NCBI GenBank assembly: GCA_018380885.1
Contig: JAGZSY010000060.1
Location: 1 to 15,752, forward strand
Length of the DNA: 15,752 nucleotides
Source of the DNA: Enterocloster asparagiformis
GTDB lineage: Bacteria; Bacillota; Clostridia; Lachnospirales; Lachnospiraceae
Direction of reading: 5' to 3'
This document shows positions 7,530 through 13,860 of the stretch, in pieces (the first letter of the stretch is position 1; each line of letters opens with the position of its first letter). The position numbers and the translations under genes were made by a program. The notes below the pieces were generated by a model. That model did not search any database, was not told where the DNA came from, and worked only from the letters and a program-made list of their open reading frames with translations.

Positions 7530-8858
7530 ATGAAAACGAATAATCAATGGGCAAGTAAACTCGGCTTTATTATGGCGACGGCGGGGGCGGCCATCGGCCT
7601 GGGGAACCTCTGGAAGTTTCCCTACCTGATGGGCCGAAACGGCGGCGGAGCGTTTCTGGCGGTGTATCTGCTGTTTATCTGTATCCTGGGCGTTCCGGTT
7701 ATGATGGTGGAAATGTCCCTGGGGCGAAGGACCAGGCATGACCCTGTGCAGGCGTACGGGGATATCCATCCCCACGCCAGGATCGTGGGCGTGTTCGGCG
7801 TGGCGGCAGCGTTCCTGATTTTGTCCTACTACAGCGTGATCGGCGGATGGATTCTCAAGTATATTGTCAATTACGCCACCACGCTGGCGGCTCCGGCTGA
7901 TTTTACGGAATTTATCAGCCGCCCGGTGGAGCCGGTGTTCTGGCATTTCCTGTTTTTGGGAATTACCACGGTGATCTGCTACTGCGGCATCAACGGGATT
8001 GAGCGGGCCAGCAAGGCTATGATGCCGCTGCTCTTGGTGCTGCTGATCGTGATCATTGTGCGCAGCGTGACCCTTCCCGGCGCGGTTGAGGGGCTGAAAT
8101 TCGTCTTTATCCCCCGCGCCAGCGCCTTCACCCTCAGCGCGGTCAACGCGGCTCTGGGCCAGGTGTTCTATTCCCTGAGCCTGTGCATGGGCATCACCAT
8201 CACCTATGGAAGCTATCTCAGTGAGAAGGAAAATATTCCCAGAAGCTGCCTTAGCGTGGCGGGGCTGGACACCCTGATCGCGCTGATGGCCGGAATCGCC
8301 ATTTTCCCGGCCGTATTCTCCTTCGGCCTGGAGCCGGGACAGGGCCCGGGCCTGATCTTCGGAACCCTGCCCAAGGTGTTTTCCGCCATCAAAGGCGGCC
8401 CCTTCTTTGCGCTGGTGTTCTTTGCCCTGGTGCTGTTTGCGGCGGTCACGAGCGCCATCGCGCTGCTGGAGGTGAGCGTCTCCTTCGCCGTGGATTCCCT
8501 TCGCTGGACCCGGAAAAAGGCAACCATAGTCCTGGGACTGCTGTGCTTCCTGGCAGGCGTGCCAAGCGCCCTGTCCTTCGGAACCCTGGGCCAGGTGACA
8601 ATCCTGAATTACAGCGTCTTTGACTTTATCGGCATGATCACCGACAACATTCTGCTGCCCTTCGGCGGTATCACCATGTGCTATTACATCGGCTGGAAGT
8701 GGAACCCGGAGTACCTGGTGGACGAGGTGGAACGGGACGGTATCCCCTTTAAGCTCAAAAAGATCTGGATTTTCTTCATCCGCTTCCTCACCCCGATTCT
8801 GGTGGGCGTGGTGACAGTGACCGGATTTTACAGCATCTACTCCATCGTGCACGGCTGA
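7530..8858 (+). CDS. Sodium-dependent amino acid symporter of the NSS (SNF) family
   Basis: A 442-residue LeuT-fold transporter. The N-terminal signature is complete: ASKLGFIMATAGAAIGLGNL (residues 8-27) followed by WKFPYLMGRNGGG, which forms the broken first helix, with G23-L-G-N26 providing sodium and substrate contacts. Later segments include the TSAIALLEVSVSF region that normally completes the second sodium site. The protein ends after FLTPILVGVVTVTGFYSIY, compatible with the 11-helix layout of many bacterial members. The family imports amino acids with sodium; the specific amino acid cannot be read here. Start at 7530 gives the family's normal N-terminus; AGGA at 7514-7517 is a weak, distant ribosome site. 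Neighbours (iadA, an amidohydrolase, nhaC) fit uptake of amino acids alongside peptide breakdown. Confidence 0.92.
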   Translation: MKTNNQWASKLGFIMATAGAAIGLGNLWKFPYLMGRNGGGAFLAVYLLFICILGVPVMMVEMSLGRRTRHDPVQAYGDIHPHARIVGVFGVAAAFLILSYYSVIGGWILKYIVNYATTLAAPADFTEFISRPVEPVFWHFLFLGITTVICYCGINGIERASKAMMPLLLVLLIVIIVRSVTLPGAVEGLKFVFIPRASAFTLSAVNAALGQVFYSLSLCMGITITYGSYLSEKENIPRSCLSVAGLDTLIALMAGIAIFPAVFSFGLEPGQGPGLIFGTLPKVFSAIKGGPFFALVFFALVLFAAVTSAIALLEVSVSFAVDSLRWTRKKATIVLGLLCFLAGVPSALSFGTLGQVTILNYSVFDFIGMITDNILLPFGGITMCYYIGWKWNPEYLVDEVERDGIPFKLKKIWIFFIRFLTPILVGVVTVTGFYSIYSIVHG

Positions 8859-8882
8859 TGCATGATGGGATTTTCTGGCGCA

Positions 8883-8925
8883 TATAATGGGCAGAGGGCT
8901 GTGCGGCCGGGTGACACCCGGCCGC
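8883..8925 (+). promoter_or_regulatory. Possible promoter -10 and leader hairpin upstream of the S8 protease
   Basis: TATAAT (8883-8888) stands between the symporter stop and the protease start, without a good -35 at 17-18 bp. Overlapping bases GCATGA (8860-8865) and CATATAA (8881-8887) loosely resemble a forespore-sigma promoter, but the match is imperfect. Next comes a perfect 10-bp stem GCGGCCGGGT/ACCCGGCCGC (8903-8912 with 8916-8925) with a 3-base loop and no T run. It is therefore a leader hairpin rather than a terminator. Confidence 0.35.
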
Positions 8926-8951
8926 GGCAGCGCAAAACCGGGAGGTGCGCA

Positions 8952-10655
8952 ATGGATAACCAAAAGAGGGAGAATCTGCTGAACCTGGCCCTGGACGCCA
9001 CGCCTGAGGAGCGGGAGCGGTCAGGAAATCTGGAGGTGGGCTACAATCCGCAGGAGCGGACATGGGAGTTGATCGTGCGCTATTCAGGCGATTTGAGCGG
9101 GTTGGAGAACCTGGGCGTTCAGGCCGACATTCTGTTGAACGGCTACGCCATTCTCATCGTGCCGGAGAGCCAGATTGAGGCGGTGAGTCAGATGCCGCAG
9201 ATTGAATATATCGAGAAACCAAAGAGGCTGTTCTTTGCCGTCAACGCGGCGAGATCAGCCTCTTGCCTTACCCAGGTCCAGGCGGGCCCGGACGGCCTCT
9301 CGGGCGCAGGGACGGCGGTGGCTGTGATTGACTCGGGGATCGACTATTTTCACCAGGATTTCCGCCGGGAGGACGGAACGACGCGGATTATCCGGCTGTG
9401 GGACCAGGTTCAGGGCCGGGTTTACACGGAGGAGGAGATCAACGAAGCGCTGGCGGCCGGCAGCAGGGCCGAGGCAATGGACATTGTAAATTCCGTGGAT
9501 ATCAGCGGCCACGGCACCGCGGTGGCGGGCATTGCGGCCGGAAACGGGCGGGAGAGCGGCGGGCGCTACCGCGGGGTGGCTTACGAGAGCGCCATTATGG
9601 CCGTGCGCCTGGGGGTGTCCCCGGCGGACGGCTTTCCGCGGACTACCCAGCTCATGCGCGGGCTGGACGCGGTGGTGCGCACGGCCATGGAGCTGAGCCT
9701 TCCCACCGCGGTCAATCTGAGCTTTGGAAATACCTACGGCTCCCACGACGGCACCAGCCTGCTGGAGACCTACATCGACAGCATCTCCAATTTCGGGCGG
9801 ACCGTGCTGGCGGCCGGAACCGGCAACGAGGGAGCCGGAGGAGGACACACCTCGGGCCGGCTGGCCATGGGGCGGGAGGAGAATGTGGAGCTGTCCGTGG
9901 CCCCCTTTGAGACGGGCTTCAGCGTGCAGCTGTGGAAATCTTACGCCGACCAATTTGAGATCGCCCTGGTGGCTCCGTCCGGAGAGAGCAGCGGCCCCAT
10001 CAGCCCCCGCGCGGGCGCTCAGACCTTTCGTTACCGGGACACCATTGTGCTTTTGTACTACGGGGAACCCAGCCCCTACAGCCGGGCGCAGGAGATTTAC
10101 ATGGACTTCCTGCCACGGCAAACCTACATCGACAGCGGAATCTGGACGATCCGTCTGACGCCCGTGCGTCTGGTGACGGGACAGTACGACCTGTGGCTGC
10201 CGTCCCAGGCCGCGCTGAACCCGGGCACCCGATTTCTGCTGCCTACGCCGGATACCACCCTGACAATCCCCTCCACAGCGGCCGGAGTCATTTCTGTGGG
10301 GGCTTACGACGATTCCTACCTGTCCTATGCGGATTTCTCCGGCAGAGGATATACGCGCATGAACCATCAGGTGAAGCCCGATCTGGTGGCGCCGGGGGTG
10401 GACATTGTGACCGCGCAGAAGGGAGGCGGTTACGCAGCGGTGACGGGAACCTCCTTTGCAACGCCCTTTGTCAGCGGCAGCGCGGCCCTGCTCATGGAGT
10501 GGGGCATTGTGCGGGGAAATGATCCCTTCCTGTACGGGGAGAAGGTGAAGGCGTACCTGATCCGCGGCGCCAGGCAGCTGCCGGGTTTTGAGTCGTTTCC
10601 CAATCCGATGGTCGGGTACGGCGCGCTCTGCGTGCAGAACAGTCTGCCCGATTGA
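8952..10655 (+). CDS. Csp-like subtilase (S8 family serine protease)
   Basis: A 567-residue subtilisin-like protease with a complete catalytic triad: D127 in AVIDSGID, H187 in SGHGTAVAG and S501 in VTGTSFATP, plus the oxyanion N292 in GTGNEG. There is no signal peptide. An N-terminal region of about 90-110 residues ending near EYIEKP-KRLFFAVN resembles the Csp prodomain, and a long insertion (roughly 310-430) forms the jelly-roll-like domain between the His and Ser motifs. This architecture and length fit the Csp family. In Clostridium, Csp proteases activate the cortex hydrolase SleC in spore germination, but many Clostridia carry Csp-like paralogues of unknown role, so a germination function is inference. 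Start at 8952 is set by GGAGGTG at 8941-8947. Unlike catalytically dead CspA and CspC, this copy looks active. Confidence 0.88.
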   Translation: MDNQKRENLLNLALDATPEERERSGNLEVGYNPQERTWELIVRYSGDLSGLENLGVQADILLNGYAILIVPESQIEAVSQMPQIEYIEKPKRLFFAVNAARSASCLTQVQAGPDGLSGAGTAVAVIDSGIDYFHQDFRREDGTTRIIRLWDQVQGRVYTEEEINEALAAGSRAEAMDIVNSVDISGHGTAVAGIAAGNGRESGGRYRGVAYESAIMAVRLGVSPADGFPRTTQLMRGLDAVVRTAMELSLPTAVNLSFGNTYGSHDGTSLLETYIDSISNFGRTVLAAGTGNEGAGGGHTSGRLAMGREENVELSVAPFETGFSVQLWKSYADQFEIALVAPSGESSGPISPRAGAQTFRYRDTIVLLYYGEPSPYSRAQEIYMDFLPRQTYIDSGIWTIRLTPVRLVTGQYDLWLPSQAALNPGTRFLLPTPDTTLTIPSTAAGVISVGAYDDSYLSYADFSGRGYTRMNHQVKPDLVAPGVDIVTAQKGGGYAAVTGTSFATPFVSGSAALLMEWGIVRGNDPFLYGEKVKAYLIRGARQLPGFESFPNPMVGYGALCVQNSLPD

Positions 10656-10684
10656 GATATGGAATGGAATAATTTGCCAGAGTA

Positions 10685-10714
10685 ATTTTCAGGGATATCC
10701 CTTATAATGAAAAT
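10685..10714 (+). promoter_or_regulatory. Promoter -10 with nested palindromes upstream of the recombinase
   Basis: TATAAT (10703-10708) is the only strong promoter element. TTGCCA at 10674-10679 is 23 bp away, too far for a normal -35. The region is highly symmetric: GGGATATCCC (10692-10701) is a perfect 10-bp palindrome, and ATTTTCA (10685-10691) is mirrored by TGAAAAT (10708-10714) around it. Such symmetry over a -10 suggests a protein-binding operator or an activator-dependent promoter. This is inference from sequence only. Confidence 0.5.
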
Positions 10715-10733
10715 TGGTTTTAGAAACAGCGGG

Positions 10734-10772
10734 AAAGGCCGGACAGTGGAATGAACGACTGTCCGGCCTTTT
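10734..10772 (+). terminator. Strong hairpin in the recombinase leader (attenuator or terminator)
   Basis: A perfect 14-bp stem AAAGGCCGGACAGT/ACTGTCCGGCCTTT (10734-10747 with 10758-10771) has a 10-base loop and ends in only four T residues (10769-10772). It lies about 78 bases after the protease stop and 32 bases before the recombinase ATG. It may end read-through from the protease gene, attenuate the recombinase transcript, or both, since the -10 at 10703 lies upstream of it. Confidence 0.6.
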
Positions 10773-10803
10773 GCGCGCTGTGAACGCAAAGGAGGAAACA
10801 AAA

Positions 10804-11634
10804 ATGGCAGATCAGGACATCAGGGATCCCCATGTGATCGGTGAAATGGAGCCCGGGGAATTTGCGCAATACCTACAGGACATCGGACGTTCCGGGGCAA
10901 CGGTGCGAAAATATACGCGGGATTTAAACGCCTACCTGGAGTTTTCCGGCGGTGGGAGAGCCGTGGACCAGGGGACCGTGGCCGGCTATAAGGAGTATCT
11001 GGCCCGGACCTATAAGCTGACCAGCGCAAATTCCATGCTGACGGCGCTCAACTGCTTTCTGAATTTCAGCGGCAGGCAGGAGTGCTGTATTCCGCTGTTC
11101 AAGGTGCGGCGGAATACGCCAATATGCCAGGGGAGGGCGCTGACGGAGACGGAATTCCGGCGTCTGGCGGACGCGGCTATGATGGAGGGGGACTATCGCC
11201 TGTACATGATTCTGGAGGTGCTCTGCGCCACGGGAATCAGGGTGGGCGAGCTGCGATGGGTGACGGGCGCTGCCGTGGACAGCGGGCAGGTGCGGATTCC
11301 CGGGCCGGGCCGGGAGAGGACGGTGAAGCTGTCCGAACAGCTGAAAAAGAGATTGCGCTGCTACCGGCGCCAGGCGGATATCGGGCAGGGACCGCTGTTT
11401 GTCACCCAGTCCCATAAGCCGGTGGACCGCAGCAATCTCTGGTCCCAGATGAAGGGGCTGTGCCGGAGGGCGGGGGTGGACCCGGAAAAGGTTTACCCCT
11501 ACAATCTGCGCCACCTGTTCGGCTGCACCTACTGCCGGTCAAAAGACGATTTGGATGAGCTGGCGGAGATATTGGGGCACGCCAGCGTGGATACTGCGCG
11601 AATTTACCGCAGGATGGCTGAGGAAAGGGAGTAA
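10804..11634 (+). CDS. Divergent tyrosine recombinase (XerC/D-like)
   Basis: A 276-residue protein with the two-domain layout of tyrosine recombinases. The N-terminal SAM-like core-binding region covers about residues 15-95 and the catalytic domain about 110-270. Recognised active-site positions are R146 in ATGIRVGEL, R236 in YNLRH, H259 in LGH and the nucleophile Y268 in ARIYRR. Two positions depart from the canonical set. The first His of HxxR is Y233. The beta-hairpin that normally carries the catalytic lysine (GKGxxER) reads GPGRER (167-172), with proline at the lysine position. Start at 10804 follows AAAGGAGG (10790-10797). It could be a housekeeping Xer paralogue or a remnant of an older element. 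It sits directly beside the integrated element but its base composition matches the chromosome. Confidence 0.82.
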   Translation: MADQDIRDPHVIGEMEPGEFAQYLQDIGRSGATVRKYTRDLNAYLEFSGGGRAVDQGTVAGYKEYLARTYKLTSANSMLTALNCFLNFSGRQECCIPLFKVRRNTPICQGRALTETEFRRLADAAMMEGDYRLYMILEVLCATGIRVGELRWVTGAAVDSGQVRIPGPGRERTVKLSEQLKKRLRCYRRQADIGQGPLFVTQSHKPVDRSNLWSQMKGLCRRAGVDPEKVYPYNLRHLFGCTYCRSKDDLDELAEILGHASVDTARIYRRMAEERE

Positions 11635-11776
11635 GCCTCCAAATAGATCGGATCAATTTTTACATAAATCGGTAATATTGATGGGGCAAAAGACAGAAGA
11701 AGGCAAATTGTGGCAAAAAGATTGTAATTTTATTTAAGAAATTCTTAAAATTGAAATCACCCCGATTGTAAGGATG

Positions 11777-11836
11777 GGTAAGAAAATGTAATAAAATAGG
11801 GAAAAACAGGCAATATGGTCATTACCATTTCTTACC
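11777..11836. repeat. Inverted repeat near the left end of the element
   Basis: GGTAAGAAAATGTAAT (11777-11792) is mirrored by ATTACCATTTCTTACC (11821-11836) with a small offset, separated by 28 bases. No T run follows on either strand, so it is a poor intrinsic terminator for the integrase (stop at 11842). It may be an integrase or accessory-protein binding site near attL. The whole gap 11635-11841 has no gene; it also holds the perfect palindrome TTTAAGAA-A-TTCTTAAA at 11733-11749. Confidence 0.5.
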
Positions 11837-11841
11837 GATTA

Positions 11842-13023
11842 TTACGCCCCATTTGTCACATAAAAATCACAGGTGTCAATTTTTTCGATCTGTTCCCGCA
11901 GTTCTTTCAAGTCACGATGGCCGTATACCCGGTTGGTGATATCGCTGCCGAAGGAGTGGCCCATCATGCGCTTGCGGTCATTCTCCGCTACTTCATATTT
12001 TTCGCATAACCATGAAAAGGTATGGCGGCAATCATGAGGGGTGCGTTTGGGGATATTCTGGATTCCCAAGTGCTTAATCAGTGCCGTCATCTGGTTGCGG
12101 AACTCACTTGACGTCATGGGTAGCAACTGGCCGTATGTTTCTATGCGCTGCTGTACCATGGATTGGATCGCGCTGTGGATGGGGACGATGCGGGATTTTC
12201 CTGCCGCGCTTTTACTGCCACCTTGAAAATACCATTGATCTGTATTGACCTGAATTTTTTGGTATTCCTCCATTCGAAATCCAGAGAGGCACATGATCAG
12301 GATCATTTCGGCGGTCTCATCCTGATGATCGTGGTATTCCCGGTATATGGCGCTCAGATCGGACAGGGTGAAGGGGACTCCCTTTTCGTCATCATCTGCT
12401 TTTTTGATTTTTAGACCGCGGCTGTAATCTTTTTCGCACAGGTCATGCATCAGGCCGTATGTGTACATCTGGTGCAGTAGATTGACAATCAGCTCCAAGC
12501 TGGCATATTTGAGAGGGCAGGCGTCAACGGCCTGCTGTAAGTCATCGTGCTTGATGGAGTAAAACTCCTTGCTGTGGAGCTGGGCGCAATTTTTGTAAGC
12601 AGCTTTGGTAGAGGATATGGTCTGCTTAGAGTATTTGTGGCCCTCGCAAAACTTATCATCAAAATAGCGCTGGTAGACCTCAGAAAACGTGGGACGCTTG
12701 ATATCGTGCCCGGCCAACTTGTTGTAGTCGGCTAGGATCCGGCGGGTCACATCTTCCACGGCTAGGTTGTCTTTAACCTCTCTCCGCACGGTGAGCTCGT
12801 ATCCGGGCTTGTATGTACCGGCATGATAGGCTGTCAAAACGGCCACTCCAATCATGTAGTCGTCCACATAGCATAATGCCGGCTGTGGTACGATATCGCC
12901 GATTGAATCGTCCAGAGAGGCCGGCGGGTGTACCGCATACGGATTACGTCGGCCTGCGCCAAGGTAGCGAATGGATCCGAAGCCATTCGGGAGCCTTGGG
13001 TATTTTTTTCTTCTTCCCTTCAT
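11842..13023 (-). CDS. int: Tyrosine integrase of the mobile element
   Basis: A 393-residue site-specific recombinase with the full active-site set: R250 in CLSGFRMEEY, K271 in GGSKSAAGKSR, H330 and R333 in TPHDCRHTF, H356 in MMGHSF and nucleophile Y367 in NRVYGHR. The N-terminus (residues 1-50) is basic and resembles the arm-type DNA-binding region of phage/ICE integrases, with a core-binding domain at about 110-205. Start at 13023 is fixed by a TTAGGAGGAA site just upstream; a longer frame exists to 13134 but runs across the inverted-repeat promoter region. The gene reads toward the presumed left end. It integrates and, with an excisionase, excises the element. Its promoter is one arm of the dyad at 13061-13137. 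Confidence 0.95.
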   Translation of the reverse strand: MKGRRKKYPRLPNGFGSIRYLGAGRRNPYAVHPPASLDDSIGDIVPQPALCYVDDYMIGVAVLTAYHAGTYKPGYELTVRREVKDNLAVEDVTRRILADYNKLAGHDIKRPTFSEVYQRYFDDKFCEGHKYSKQTISSTKAAYKNCAQLHSKEFYSIKHDDLQQAVDACPLKYASLELIVNLLHQMYTYGLMHDLCEKDYSRGLKIKKADDDEKGVPFTLSDLSAIYREYHDHQDETAEMILIMCLSGFRMEEYQKIQVNTDQWYFQGGSKSAAGKSRIVPIHSAIQSMVQQRIETYGQLLPMTSSEFRNQMTALIKHLGIQNIPKRTPHDCRHTFSWLCEKYEVAENDRKRMMGHSFGSDITNRVYGHRDLKELREQIEKIDTCDFYVTNGA

Positions 13024-13063
13024 GAAATCATTCCTCCTAAATGGGTAAAATAAATACGCCCTC

Positions 13064-13092
13064 TTGCCAGGACGCACCAGGAATGATATAAT
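13064..13092 (+). promoter_or_regulatory. Rightward promoter in the dyad (small RNA)
   Basis: TTGCCA (13064-13069) and TATAAT (13087-13092) with a 17-bp spacer give a strong rightward promoter. The predicted start is near 13099, at the dyad centre. The only thing downstream on the + strand is a hairpin terminator at 13151-13186, so it would make a short RNA. Confidence 0.75.
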
Positions 13093-13107
13093 TCTATTGA
13101 TCAGATA

Positions 13108-13134
13108 GTTATATCTTCCCGGTTTGTCCGGCAA
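13108..13134 (-). promoter_or_regulatory. int: Leftward promoter in the dyad (int)
   Basis: On the minus strand, TTGCCG (13134-13129) and TATAAC (13113-13108) are separated by 15 bp. This is the mirror copy of the rightward promoter with two bases lost from the spacer. The predicted start near 13101 leaves a leader of about 78 bases before the int ATG. The short spacer and TATAAC suggest a weaker promoter than its partner, possibly one that needs help. Confidence 0.5.
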
Positions 13135-13150
13135 GAGAATCTATGTGAAG

Positions 13151-13186
13151 GCCGTTCCTGGTTGGCGCCAGGGGCGGCTTTTATTT
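13151..13186 (+). terminator. Strand-specific terminator of the predicted small RNA
   Basis: GCCGTTCCTGG (13151-13161) pairs with CCAGGGGCGGC (13168-13178), 11 pairs including two U-G, with a TTGGCG loop and then TTTTATTT (13179-13186). On the opposite strand the two U-G pairs become C-A mismatches and no T run follows. The hairpin therefore works for rightward RNA only. Confidence 0.75.
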
Positions 13187-13187
13187 G

Positions 13188-13844
13188 TTATAATTTGTAC
13201 AAAATTGTTTTGTTACCTTTATTATCAGTAGTCGTAACAGATTTAAGGGCTAAAGTGCCCCCCACCATTCCATATTCAAGCACATAACACTTACGTTTAA
13301 TCCAATTTATTAATTTTGCTTTACCTATTGTACCATCTTGCATGTAATGAATATCTCCCAAAAAGTTAGTTTCAGAATCAATAGAGTCAAGATTTTTAGT
13401 TGCGTAATGCAATGTCAAAGGATATTTTGTATTTTTTCCAGTTTTCGAATAAGGTGTACACTCAAAAAATGTGTAGTATTGAGTATAACTATCTTTCCCG
13501 GATTTTTTCTGGACACTTTCAAATTCTATTTCATTTAGTGGAATAAGAAAAGGGGTTTTTATATCGGCTAATTTTATAGCTAATGGGATTTTATTATTAA
13601 ACGTGGTTAAGTCGCGTAAAACCTGTTTCTGATTATTTTTATTTATAAGCATAATAGCCATGTTGTTGTCAAAAATAATATCCGTCATTTCATATTGGGT
13701 GATAAAAAAATTTTGCATATCTGCCTTTGTTATATTGCGTGTTTTATTGATATTCTCTGATTTTTCCGCCTCGTTTGTATTGTGTTTAATGGTTTGCAGA
13801 GTGGGAGTATCTTCTTTTTTAAATATTTTGTCTAAAAGCCCCAT
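13188..13844 (-). CDS. Orphan AT-rich gene between int and the ImmA-like gene, function unknown
   Basis: A 218-residue protein that I do not recognise. It begins MGLLDKIFKKEDTP, a short amphipathic start followed by a polar, probably disordered stretch to about residue 40. The remainder alternates short hydrophobic and polar segments (for example MAIMLINKNN, PFLIPLNEIEF, YPLTLHYATKNL, CYVLEYGMVGGTLALKSV), which suggests a mostly beta fold. There is no signal peptide, membrane helix or obvious catalytic motif. The ATG has an AGAGGTG sequence upstream. It follows the ImmA-like gene by 16 bp, so it is probably transcribed with repressor and protease while the element is dormant. Its base composition is much lower in G+C than int. 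Position and expression suggest cargo such as an exclusion or defence factor, but nothing in the protein proves it. Confidence 0.8.
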   Translation of the reverse strand: MGLLDKIFKKEDTPTLQTIKHNTNEAEKSENINKTRNITKADMQNFFITQYEMTDIIFDNNMAIMLINKNNQKQVLRDLTTFNNKIPLAIKLADIKTPFLIPLNEIEFESVQKKSGKDSYTQYYTFFECTPYSKTGKNTKYPLTLHYATKNLDSIDSETNFLGDIHYMQDGTIGKAKLINWIKRKCYVLEYGMVGGTLALKSVTTTDNKGNKTILYKL

Positions 13845-13860
13845 ATAATTTTCACACCTC

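Larger units (their letters stand above)
13061..13137. repeat. 77-bp imperfect dyad carrying two facing promoters, upstream of int
   Basis: The left arm (13061-13100) and the complement of the right arm (13137-13101) match at about 32 of 40 positions, sharing CTCTTGCC, GGAC, ACC, GGA, GATATAA and CTAT in order. The centre is the palindrome TGATCA (13098-13103). Each arm contains TTGCC followed by a TATAA element, so each is a promoter pointing to the centre. The left arm also holds CCAGGA twice, 10 bp apart (13067-13072, 13077-13082). Confidence 0.85.
13099..13186 (+). ncRNA. Predicted small RNA opposite the integrase module
   Basis: The segment runs from the predicted start of the 17-bp-spacer promoter to the end of a rho-independent terminator, about 85 nucleotides. 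No usable ORF is present; the only ATG (13142) is followed at once by TGA. Its first 40 bases resemble the first 40 bases of the int leader because both come from the same inverted repeat. It lies in the gap between two leftward genes, int and the orphan gene, so it is not the leader of any gene seen. No known RNA family is recognised. Confidence 0.5.

Noticed and set aside
7512..8963. Long open frame on the minus strand (about 480 codons) opposite the NSS symporter gene
   Set aside because: It mirrors a well-supported transporter gene, has low-complexity His/Gln/Gly-rich content typical of antisense of G+C-rich codons, and has no ribosome site or family match.
11842..11900. The 11777-11836 inverted repeat as a terminator of int
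   Set aside because: No T run follows the stem in the leftward direction and the loop is 28 bases long.
13024..13134. 37-residue N-terminal extension of the integrase
   Set aside because: It runs through the promoter dyad; the AGGAGG site in front of 13023 and the usual basic integrase N-terminus favour the shorter protein.
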